From the NCBI GenBank assembly GCA_963556145.1, contig OY744461.1:4154001-4218000 (forward strand): a stretch of 64,000 bases of DNA, read 5' to 3'. The DNA comes from Hygrocybe punicea. Its lineage: Eukaryota; Basidiomycota; Agaricomycetes; Agaricales; Hygrophoraceae. Under the pieces are notes generated by a model. The model had not been told where the DNA came from and made no database searches. It was given only the letters and a program-made list of their open reading frames with translations. Below, one piece after another: positions 20,347 through 30,632 of the stretch; the stretch's first letter is position 1, and every line of letters begins with the position of its first letter. The position numbers were made by a program, and so were the translations under genes.

Positions 20347-22507
20347 TAGTGTTGGGGAAGTTCGGTCTCAGACCAATCCAAACCCGGTTTAGACTGAACC
20401 AAAACCGCCGCTCTCAGTTTCGATTAGTGTTGCCATAGTTCGGTTCCGAACCTAGCCGAACCCGGTTCAAACCTAGCCGAACCCGGTTCAAACCCCGAAC
20501 CGAACCCTAGGTTCAGTCTAAGTTCAGCCAAGTGCTGAACCAGACCGCAGGTTCAGTTCCGGGTTTCAAGGCCCGCCGGATTTCCTGAACGGCTCCAAAC
20601 CGCGTCCAAACCGCGAACGCAGCTATTTTTATGGTATTTATTTCATTTGTTTTTCGTATTTCTTTACTTACTATTTTGTGTTAAATGGTATCATGTGACT
20701 GGCTGTGACCATGTAGCTTTCATGCAACACAACATCAACACGCAACACAACATCAACACTCAACGCGAAGGTCAGTTTCAAGCTTTTCTTAACTTTACTA
20801 ATGTCATTTGCGACAGGGAACTTGACCGCGACCACGTCGTGGCCACACCCATCTTGGCACAAGATGGATGCCAATGCCAACCCAATGCCAACGGACGCGC
20901 GACAGCTGCAACACCACCACCACCACCACCACCACCACCAGCGGCGGCAACAACAACGGCAATGACAACCACGACGGCCAGCAGCAGCAGCAGCAGCAGT
21001 GGCAACCGCAACCGCAACCGCAACCGCAGCGGCAGCAGCAATGGCCACGACAGCAGCGGCAGCAGTGGCAGCAGCAACGGCAACGGCAGCAGGAGCAGCG
21101 CCGGCAGCGGCAGCAACGACAGCAGCAATGACGGCAGCAGTGACGGCAGCAGCAGTATCAGCAGCAACAGCGGCAACAGCGGCAACGGCAGCAACAGCAG
21201 CAACGCCACAGCAATGGCAGCAGCAGCAACAGCAGCAATGGCAGTGGCAGCAGCAGCAGCAGCAACAACGCCAACAGCCGCAGCAACAGCAGCAACACGA
21301 CGGCAGCAGCACCGGACGGCTCCCCCGCAGCCCAACTACCTCGCGAAGTGTAGCACCGTATCAATTGTATACTTGTCAAGTACTTTCAGGATACTGTGTG
21401 ACATGGTATGCTACTGCGCACCCTGTGTCCAAAGTCACCAAGACACTTCTGCAACCACCAACAACACCCACAATGTACGCCAAACAAGGATGATGGAGCA
21501 CCTGAGGTGGACAAAACGGGCGGCAGGGTACTCCCTGCCACCCATGTACATTTTATTTTATTTATTTTATTGATTTGACACTAACTCACATTTACAGTAA
21601 GTTACAGTCAACGGCCACCATGGCCATCACCACCACTACCACCACCACTACCACCACAGCCACCACCACCACTACGACAATGACAATGACGATTGCCACC
21701 ACGACAGCCACAACCACCAGGATGGCCATGTCAGACACCAACAACAATGTGTCCAAGATGCACGCGCACGCAAATGAACATGAACAGTGGAGTGGGAGTC
21801 AACAAGATGGACCGAGCAGTGGGGGGTGGTGCATCCACCCCCGCTCCTGTGTGGTATGTTGTTTTTATTGTTTTTATTGTTTTTATTCGTATATAATGGA
21901 ACGCGGCACCACACCACCACCACCATCACTATCATGCAAAACCACCACCACCACCAACATGCAACACCAATGTGGCTAACGCAGGGTCAACCTGTCCATC
22001 ACACATGTACAACACGCATGACACGTCGGGACACCCACGTGGAGAGGCTCATACGCCACCACCACACATCCGCTGAAAACAACCAACGCAGGGCCAACGT
22101 GCGTCCAACATGCCCATCATCGCATGCACAACACGTCTGACATGTCGGGGCATCATCATCACCACCACCACACCCAATCGACAACAGCCAAGGCAGAACA
22201 CACATGTTCGACGCATGTGTTTCACTAGGACAGGGCCATGCAGCCCACCAACCCAATCCCACCCTGTAATGAGGCTAGCCACGTTGATTGACGTGTGCAG
22301 CACTCTTGCAAGGTCAGATGGGGGTGAGGCCCCCCAGCCCATGCAGTTTGTGGTTCAGACCACATTTGGACCGACACCAAACTGACGTCCACTGTTTATG
22401 TCGGTTTTAGTTTTGGTTTGGGATTTTTTGGCAGGAACCAAACCATTCAGTTCCGGTTTGGGGAAAAAAGGCTGAAAACCGGACCAAACCAAACTTCCCC
22501 ATCACTA
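20347..22507. mobile_element. hAT-like non-autonomous element E (hosts element F)
   Basis: Same family as element D: left end TAGTGTTGGGGAAGTTCGGT, right end AAACTTCCCCATCACTA. The flanking 8-mers TGGCAAAC (20339-20346) and TGACGAAC (22508-22515) differ at two positions, consistent with an older duplication. The element is interrupted at 20425 by another element. It encodes no transposase. Confidence 0.8.
20425..21420. mobile_element. hAT-like element F, 3' end unresolved
   Basis: Starts TAGTGTTGCCATAGTTCGGTT like element C and continues with Asn/Arg-codon GAACC repeats and a 400-bp CAG/CAA/GGC triplet tract (about 20890-21310). I could not find the matching right terminal repeat before the element E sequence resumes near 21430, so the right end is approximate and the element may be truncated. 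Confidence 0.6.
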
Positions 22508-22599
22508 TGACGAACCACGCTGTTCGACAAAGTAATTTACTAGCTGTAGCTGCATCTTGCATAGCTAGCCGACTGGCTAGCCAAGCTACAGCAACACTA

Positions 22600-24110
22600 G
22601 GTGAGATGGGGTCCTAGCCTACCAAATCATCAACATCCAACATATCCCAGGCAGAGTTAACCTGCACTAAGCCAGAAGGACGAAGAACTTCCACAAATAG
22701 CAATGGATGACAGCTGGTCTGTTACCCTGGACTGGGAAACAGCATGTGGCTTGGAATACAACCTATTTACAGTGAGCAAGCCTACTTCCAACTTTCATAA
22801 ATTACTACACAGATGGTTCCAGAATGAGTAAGTTTTTGTAGAGGTTGTCAATGCCCTCCTCAGGGTTTCAGAGGAGGCATCTGAGCATGACCAACGTTGC
22901 ACAGCCCACCACGCAAAGGATTACTTCATTGATGATGGGTGCTTATGGAAACTGGGGGGCATCACCCCGGCGAGGGCTGCCTCCTGAAGGAGTGCATCAC
23001 CAGGACAGAAGCCACTGCCCTTGCCAAAGCCACACATGAAAAAACCTACATGGGCCAACACACCATCAAGATGCAACTTGTGGACAGGATATACAGCCCA
23101 TTCCTGGATGCATCAATCACACTGGCAATCCACAAGTGTGGCCATTGCAAAAACTTTGGCAATGCCCACATTCACACACTCCTCCAACCAATTGTCCAGT
23201 GGCGGCCATTCCAGCTCCTGGCAGGTGATTACATGTCCATGCCAACAGGAAAAGGTGGGTTCACCAAAATTGGACTGTATGCTGACGTCTTTTCCCAAAA
23301 GCTCTTCACCTTCAAGGTCAAGTCTGCTTCAGGGAAAACAACCATTGACAGCCTGAAGCAAATCTGGAATGCTTTCATCACACTGGAAGTGTTCATGACT
23401 GATGGTGGCTCCCACTTTGACTGTGAATTGGTGCATGACTACTGCTCCAGCATCAGCACTAAACACCACATTGTAGCCACCTACTGCTTGTGGATCAATG
23501 GTTTGATTGAAGGTTCTAATAAAATACTACTAAACACACTCAAGCAGCTATGTGCTCTGGGCCTTGGCAAAGACAAGTACAACCAGATGGTTGTGAAGGA
23601 TATACCAAAGAACTGGCACCAACACCTGGATGCTGTGGTGAAGAACCTCTCCAACCATATACTACCAGGCCACAAATTCTCCCCAAATGAGCTACTGCTT
23701 GGCCTCATCATGAGCCCACAGGTTGCAGACCATTTGGAGACAATACCCCTGCCTTCCGACAGCAACATAGTGGTCCACATGGCATTTGCTGACCAACACT
23801 GGCTTGATGGCCTGGCCTGTGCCATCGACCATGCAACCAAATGCAAAGCCCTGTTCAATGCCAATGTCCTCAAGAGGGCACCTAGAGAAGTTATATTTAA
23901 CACTGGACAACTTGTACAGGTTTATTGAAGTGATCTAATCAATGTTTTCTCTAGTGAATGCAAACTAGTACCCTGCTAGTCTGTACTGCGATGTATGGTG
24001 TCCCAATTGCATAACTCATACCATGGAAACACCTGATGGGATCCCACTAACTGGCCTTTTTAATGCCCACTGCCTTTGAGCATTTAATCTGATTTGTGGG
24101 ACCAAGATGA
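22600..24110 (+). pseudogene. Ty3/Gypsy RNase H end and integrase remnant
   Basis: The upstream part, in broken frames, still shows the RNase H end (IINIQHIPGRVN) and an H2C2-type lead-in (AHHAKDYFIDDGCLWKLGG). An open frame from 22939 to 23928 carries the integrase core. It has LAGDYMSMPTGKGGF (first Asp), VFMTDGGSHFDC (second Asp) and INGLIEGSNKILL (Glu), so the DDE set is present, followed by HKFSPNELLLGLIM. GQLVQVY marks the post-core region, after which stops appear. LTRs were not identified. It is a fragment of a fungal Gypsy element. Confidence 0.85.
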
Positions 24111-24349
24111 CACAAGTGGAGCTTGACAGGCTCGAAAATTATCACACTCCAGTGCATGATCAGAGTGAGGAGTTGGAGGTTGGTGACATCCCAGATGGAG
24201 GAGATGGTGGTTCAGGGGACATGTCAAAGGATGAGGGGCATGAGGATGATGAGTGAGATAGTGACAAGGGCATTGCTAGAGAGGAGGAAGGCAAGGTATC
24301 ATCACGTGACCTAGCTCCCACGGTTCAAGATGTTGTCCAGTTCTGGATG

Positions 24350-25125
24350 TAGTAGAGAGAAACTAACCAACCTTGATTTGAGAAATTTGTCTGAGTTCCT
24401 TTCTTCCTTCGTTCTCCAACACCTGACCACCACAAGGGATGATCTCTCCTCAGTCAAAGGAAAAGAATGACTGAGGGAGTTGAATGAACAATGAAGCTAT
24501 ATATACAAGAGAACGTAAACATGTGAAGGAGAGTGTGATGTCATGGTGGTGACATGTGATGATTGAGTGTGGAATCAGAATGATTGAGTGCAGAATCAGA
24601 AAGGACAAGAGAAGTAATGGGAGATGAAAAAGAAAGAAGAGAAGAGTGTGAGGTGATCCACAACAAACAGTAAGCAGGAAACATTTGGACTGAAGTTGAA
24701 ATGTACATGTGCAGTACATCAAGTGGGTTTTCAGAAAGACATCCTCCAGGATTGATGATGATGATACCAGTGGGAACTGTTGCTGAACTAAACTGTCTGC
24801 TAGAAACTGACACAACTTACCGAGTGGGAACAGCAAATACCAAATATCTGAGTGCAAAAATGTCAAAGGTCTTCATCCACCTCTTCACACTCCTCAGCAT
24901 TGGCAAGCTGACTGTCATCATCATCCAATCATGTAGATATGAGATCCATTCATCATTCAGCTGTAAATCAGGGTTTAATATATCAATGCCTTCAGTGGTA
25001 TTTGTACTGACATGCACTTTTGAAATTGTAATAGGTGTCAATCTGCCAACTGGAAGTGAGCATAATATAGAATTCATGCACTGTTTCCAACCATTTTATC
25101 ATGAATTGTCTTTGACCATCATCCA
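24350..25125. other. Unassigned AT-rich stretch
   Basis: Open frames exist on both strands (for example 24701-25162 plus) but none has recognisable family blocks. It lies between the Gypsy remnant and a hairpin repeat and may be decayed element sequence. Confidence 0.3.
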
Positions 25126-25591
25126 TAAGGTTGACCAAGGGTTGACATATGTGATAGGGTAAGATTTTCCAAGGGTTTTGAAGGGTTTGTTCTTGAATCA
25201 TTATCTATTGCACATAGTGATAGAAACTTGGTGGGAATTTCAAAGAGTTATATATGCTCTAGTTTCTCTCCAAAATTTAGGTCAGATTTCTTCAGTAGTT
25301 ATTGTGCAATTCCATTTTCAAAAAGGAGTGTTTTTAAAAAACCCTGAGAGGTTGAAAAACCTGGACCCCTGAGGGGTTTTGAAAAACACTCCTTTTTGAA
25401 AATGGAATTGCACAATAACTACTGAAGAAATCTGACCTAAATTTTGGAGAGAAACTAGAGCATATATAACTCTTTGAAATTCCCACCAAGTTTCTATCAC
25501 TATGTACAATAGATAATGATTGAAGAACAAACCCTTCAAAACCCTTGTTAAATTTTACCCTATCACATATGTCAACCCTTGGTCAACCTTA
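25126..25591. repeat. Long foldback (hairpin) repeat
   Basis: Two arms of about 215 bp are near-perfect reverse complements, joined by a short loop around 25345-25380. The outer ends read TAAGGTTGACCAAGGGTTGA and TCAACCCTTGGTCAACCTTA, which fits a TA target duplication around AGGTTGACC ends. It resembles a foldback MITE of a TA-targeting family; no coding capacity. Confidence 0.85.
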
Positions 25592-25865
25592 GGATTCATC
25601 CATATTATTGCAGTGCATGAACATTCTCCATGAACTTGTGATGTTTGTATGGAGTTTGTTTTTCTGCTGCAGATCCTCTCAATAGATTCTTATTGTTTCC
25701 CGCAAAAATATGTGACTGTGACATATTGGCAAAGTCATGTGCAAAAGACAATAATAAATGCCAAAGAGCTGAGCAATGGGTTCCAACTCTGACAGGCACC
25801 ACATTTAGTGCAAAACTATGGGAAGTCACCTGCTATGGCTACAACCAAGCCACAAGTAAGATAGA

Positions 25866-26413
25866 TCATCCACAAACAGTTACATCATGTGAAATGGTGT
25901 GACAATGAAGTAAAACCTCTGTAGATAACTTTTGGAGATGTTTACAGCTGTTTGCATTTGTTTGTGCACCACCACACTTCGCACGCTTTTGGCTCATTGG
26001 GCCTCAAAACTTCTTGATTTATTTCTCGCCAACGGCAGCACATATGACCATGATTCCGGTCTCTTTCGAATCGCATGAGGGAGCTCTAGGTGCTCGTATA
26101 CTTCAAACATTCTAATTATTCACCGTTAAAATTCTAGTTTTTACAGGCCAGCCCCGCCTCTGCAATTTTTCATGGCGGAATGGTAAGCTGTATCAATGTG
26201 AGCCTGCTTGCATTCTGTGTCTATGGCACTATGCCAGATGCCGGTATGTTCTTTCATCCCAATTTTTGTACTAATCGTTGTTGATTTTGATTTTGATGCC
26301 CATCCCCTCATTCGAATTTTCTGTACCTGCAGCGACATCATGCCACCCAAGAACCAGGGCCAATATGCTCAAGGGGATCCTTACGAGGTGCGTGCATGAA
26401 ATTTCCATGCTTT
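25866..26413 (+). repeat. Repeat X, copy 1 (548 bp)
   Basis: From CATCCACAAACAGTTACATC to GCTTTCGCAGCCTCAT this segment is closely similar to the reverse complement of the sequence at 35115-35882 plus 40042-40098. It contains GTAAAACCTCTGTAGATAAC, which resembles the start of pogo-type terminal repeats, and a degenerate coding segment (TLLAHWASKLLDLFLANGST). Its identity is unknown. Past 26413 the two copies diverge. Confidence 0.78.
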
Positions 26414-26629
26414 CGCAGCCTCATCTGTCAATCAAGACTATTATCATTGTCAAGCCCACGTTGGCTATAATTTGGTGCAAAGTCGTGGCCAATCCTGCCT
26501 CCGGCGGGTCAGCACTCACTATCGCAAGCTTATCGGAGCTTTCCGAGTCCGAGTCTCCATCTTCAGTGGTTTTATTGGCTGTGCGCTTGTTGACTAGGTT
26601 GGAACTGCCAGACAGCATGGGCACAAGGC

Positions 26630-26822
26630 CTGGACCAAGGCAAAGACACCTGGACCAAGATGACAATGGCCACAACGACGACGACTGCCCACAACGACGA
26701 CTACCCATGATGGCGATGATGATAATGGACACTCGACTGCGACAGGGACCAGCACCGCCAGAGTACCTCACGAGGGCCAGGTCCACATCAATTGATGTGG
26801 ACGGCCACCTTCACGAGGTAAG
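26630..26822. repeat. hAT-like element fragment with CAATTG palindrome
   Basis: GAC/ACG triplet-rich sequence is followed by ACCTCACGAGG, the palindrome CCACATCAATTGATGTGG and CTTCACGAGGT. This is the same nested hairpin layout as the 3' parts of elements A and C. No terminal repeats are visible, so it appears to be a remnant. Confidence 0.5.
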
Positions 26823-27071
26823 GGAATAGATAATCAGTGACGAAACCGTGGGTGCGCCTTCCACCCGTGGTTTCGCTGTGCTGTCTTGTAACTTAGGGAT
26901 GTCTTACATTCTATGAAAAAATGAGGAAGCCATTCTTTTTACATATGAGCGCAAGGCAGTTTAGATGCATTTCTAGCATAGAAAACTATATTCAACGCGA
27001 AGAGTGTACTTGAAACATTGTAGCAGCTAAGAGTCCTCCTTTTGAACCTGAGAGTATAGAATAGTATGTAT

Positions 27072-27496
27072 TCAATCACCAATATTGTCACGAATATGAT
27101 TTTCTTTCGGTTTTTCTCCAAACGCTTTCTCCCATACAAAATCACGGACTTTGATGCCAAACCGATGGAGTCGGACTGTTAACTCGTCAACTGTGAGTCC
27201 TTCGAAAACAATGTCGGTTGGGGTTGGGGAACTAGCATGTTGGTTTGAATCCATGGATGTAGATGTCCTGAGGAAAGACGAATCAGCAAGTAGTGTCAAA
27301 GTTATGTGGTAAAACATACGTGAGCGGTTCAGCTGGTGACACAGGCAATCCTATTTCCATGGTTAGCGATTTGAAAACAATCAAAATACCACGTACCAGT
27401 CAGTTCTGCGGGCTGGAGAGATATATTGCGACGTTGATAAATGGGTTTGTAAGAAGAATCGGCCACACTTGTGTGGTTGCTAGACGCTTCTACCAT
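27072..27496 (-). CDS. Small protein of unknown function with 13-nt exon
   Basis: Three exons on the minus strand: 27397-27496, 27320-27332 and 27072-27267. Total coding length is 309 nt, 102 aa. Start at ATG 27496 (MVEASSNHTS) is my choice; another in-frame ATG at 27637 would extend it but leaves only 16 bp to the next gene's start codon. Both introns have GTACGT or GTATGT donors and AG acceptors, and the 13-nt exon is needed to keep frame. The N-terminal half is polar; the C-terminal half (GLTVDELTVRLHRFGIKVRDFVWEKAFG) looks helical and ordered. I recognise no family. It is head to head with the gene at 27654. Confidence 0.55.
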
Positions 27497-27653
27497 TGGT
27501 AAACGATTGGTCACCGTGAAGGTAATGGGAAGTTTGGGTGACTGGCGATTGGCCGAACAATAAGTTGGGGAGCCGAATTTAGTCTCAAAAAAAAGAAAAC
27601 CGGTCCGATTTAGCGTCACCCCTACCTTCCACATCATTCTCAAAAGCCCACCG
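27497..27653. promoter_or_regulatory. Short bidirectional promoter region
   Basis: 157 bp separate the start codons of two divergent genes. I see no clear TATA box. Shared regulation is an inference from spacing only. Confidence 0.4.
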
Positions 27654-29425
27654 ATGGGCAACGCAAGGAAGAAAGAAAAACAGGTTGCTCAAAAATCAGC
27701 TGGGGTCAAACGAGGATGGCCAGCCAAGTCATCTTCCAGTGAACCTACTCCCCACCCCCCATCGAGTCGTGTAGGCCATGCATCACATAAAGTACTCACT
27801 GCTGCTCCCGAATCTTTCGAAAATGATTCACAAGACAAAGTAGAAGCTGAGCGCGATAGGATACTGCAGGCAGCAGAGGACATGTTTGGTGTACCGAAGG
27901 AGGAGATTGCGGCTGCGGCTGGAGACTTCATGGTCAGTGATGACGACAAGCCCCTCAGCATAGAATCTAGGACATCTAGTGACAAGGCCAGGGAAGATTC
28001 ATCAGAAGAAGACGAACCAGGTATATACACTCAATTTCTCGTCACAAGGTGCCTGTGACATTGATGAGCTGCAGAGATAGAATTAGAATTCTTGATCCCA
28101 ATCGATGGCGCAACGGAAACAAAACTAGTAAAATCAGATCTAGAGAGGGGAAACTTCTGCTATATGGTTGCTGGTGAATTGGGTATCAAGAGGGACGACT
28201 TGAATCTGGCATACAAGTTCAGCACCGCCTTGCAGAAAGAAATGCTGAAGCTTTTGACAAAGCCAATCCATTTCTCAGCCCTTTGGGACGACGCACGAAA
28301 AGAAATAACACAAGCCCAAAAGAAGAAGTCAAAGAAGGTGCTCAGAGTATCCATCATTGACAGAAATGCCGGAACGAAGAAACCAAAGGGGAGTGACAAT
28401 AAAGGAATTCCAGTATGTTCAGGGTCTCGTTGGCAAGATATGTAATTTGACCAGTATGAATGATTCCAGGACAGTCGGCGTGGAAAGAGTGCAATGCAAG
28501 ATACCGTCACCCAGGAATCGAAATCTAAAGTTGCCTATATACAAGAACTCAATGCAGTCCATCTTTGCAATAAACATAACCATCAATGCTACGTCTACAA
28601 GAGTGGAAAGCACAGACGTCTTGCAGTTTCTGATATCGCATTCTGGGCCATGTTTTTGGTGCGTAATCACTGAGTCAATCTCATCAATTCAATTCTAACG
28701 GCTGTTTGTCATTACAGGCAGATGGATCTCACACATCACTTTTGAAGCCGCCACCGCTACTCAATATCCCTGAAGATGAACCTAAAGATGGGGTATCTGA
28801 TGCGGTAGCACCCTCAGTCCCCGAACCCACAACTGCAAGTGATACTGCGGCTGCTGTGCCTACTACCGTCATGCAGCAGCAGCCTCAGGCTGCTCATCAG
28901 TTGCCGTCAGCACTACCTTTGGCTCAAGCCAATTTCCCAGTCGCAAATGCGTCTCAACAAATCCTACATGCCGGTGCTCCTGTTCTCCCCCTGTCGTATT
29001 TACAGCACTACTACCCGGCTCAGCTCCCTCCTTATCTACCATATGGGCATCCGACATACGGTCATTTCCAACCCCCGCTCTCACCACGTTTCTACCGTGC
29101 TCAAGCTACCACCAACGCTGCTATTCCCAATGACCAGGAACAGGATCCAGCCAAGAATCCCTTGATATATCCACTAACAGGTGAATGGCTACAAGAACTG
29201 GACTTAGGGCTTCGTGGAGCAGATAATCGCAACTTCGCGCAGTTCACAGATACTCTGGTATCTAATGGCTATTCTCGTGTCTTCCAAATCGCTGAAGAAG
29301 CCAATCATGAGAGTGGGGCACGGGATCTTGCAAACGTGTGCCATGGAATGTCACTCGGCGTTGCAAAGCTTCTGGTCAAATACGCTGCCAAGGACTGTGA
29401 AGCCATCAGGAAGAAAGGCACCTAG
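27654..29425 (+). CDS. Unknown four-exon protein with SAM-like C-terminus
   Basis: Exons 27654-28020, 28075-28412, 28470-28658 and 28718-29425; all three junctions keep frame, giving about 533 aa. The N-terminus is basic and Ser-rich, then acidic. A conserved-looking block follows (ELEFLIPIDGATETKLVKSD, LNLAYKFSTALQKEML). Next is a Cys/His segment (CNKHNHQCYVYKSGKHRRLAVSDIAFWAMFL), similar in layout to a C-x-K-H ... C-Y-V zinc-like motif in multi-copy basidiomycete proteins. A Pro/Gln-rich linker leads to a helical end (LTGEWLQELDLGLRGADNRN, YSRVFQIAEEANHESGAR) that resembles a SAM domain. Function unknown. It is intact although surrounded by element remnants, and may itself belong to a mobile unit. 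Confidence 0.72.
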
Positions 29426-30560
29426 GACTTGTTTAGTGGGCCAGTGCTGCGCATGGCATGAACAAGTTCTTTTTTTCCCCTCCTCACTTTCCTCATAGCA
29501 ACTTCTCACCATAGCAACATAAAAAGTAGAAAAAACAAAACTATATAGTGTGTCTCGACCTCCTCTCTGTCATGTCTCCTCTTTGCTTATCATTATGCAA
29601 TATTCTCAGCCACAAAAGAGAGCAACACATCAACTGTCACATACGACTGCCTTTAAATAGTCTGATAACAATTGACTTACATTTGCTTAACCCTACTTCT
29701 CGATAACCTTGCCGCATAACAGATGATAATATGAACACAGCTGTGCTGAGTGAGCCAATGTTGCATATGGCATGAACAAAGTCTTGTTTTTGTCATTGGA
29801 TTTTTATTTGTCTGATTATTACGAACATCGATAAGTGATTTTGCTTGAAATATATAATTAGCATATAATATATACAGTGATATCACATTGAATTATATGT
29901 TTTAAGTAATAATATCATTATATCATCTGAGTTACACTAATTTCTGCTTATATGGCTGATATTTCCATATATAGTAGCAGTGGTCACATGTGACTATGAC
30001 TCTTGTGATCACCTCAAAATTTAGCATATATGGTGTAAAATTGCCTTATATGGTTAGACTGGTCACATGTGACTGTCACCATTGTGATCAGCAAAAAATT
30101 TGCTATATAATATCAAAAATTGCCTTATATGGTTAGATTGGTCACATGTCACTGTCACACCTGATCCGAAATGATAATATTAGTCAGCAGTTCAATTTTC
30201 AGCTGATTCTGATAAGAATTGAGACCAGTATGAATATTTTGAATATAATCGGAAGGTAATTTGTCTTTTTTGCAACAACCCATATTTGGATACTTATGTA
30301 AGCTTGTCCACACATGGCCCCAACTGTATCTGATTTTCCAGTATCAGAAGTATAATCATATGTCTTGCCCAAAAAGATTTTCTCTATAGGCGATCATAGA
30401 ACATTAATTAATTATGAACCCTCACTGATCCTGGTTTGATAAAGAACGAGTCTTTTAATAAATTAAAAGAACTCGTAACAAATCTCGTTATATATATAGA
30501 GTCACGCTCTGCACCTGGGACATTGAGGCCATCTTATTTTCTAAGTAGGCTGTAATCGCG
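29426..30560. other. AT-rich gene-free stretch
   Basis: About 1.1 kb of AT-rich DNA with no supported gene. It holds a short tandem repeat at 29982-30160, annotated separately. Confidence 0.6.
29945..30165 (+). repeat. 79-bp tandem repeat, three units
   Basis: GGTCACATG recurs at 29982, 30061 and 30140, spaced 79 bp, each preceded by a CTTATATGG-like segment and followed by TGTGATCA in the first two. Units are diverged. The core GTCACATGTGAC is itself palindromic. Confidence 0.75.
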
Positions 30561-30632
30561 CATTCCGAGTGTTGTTTATACGATGTAGTTTTCTCACGTT
30601 ACGCACTTCAACCGCAACTTCAACTTTGACTA

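Noticed and set aside
20647..21573. 308-codon frame and its opposite-strand poly-Leu/Cys frames
   Set aside because: Low-complexity CAG/CAA repeats inside element F; no start context, introns or domain.
24701..25162. 153-codon plus-strand frame next to the hairpin
   Set aside because: It runs into the arm of the foldback repeat and shows no family blocks.
28475..28530. Frameshift in exon 3 of the unknown gene at 27654
   Set aside because: It appeared only when a later AG was used as acceptor; with exon start 28470 the frame is open.
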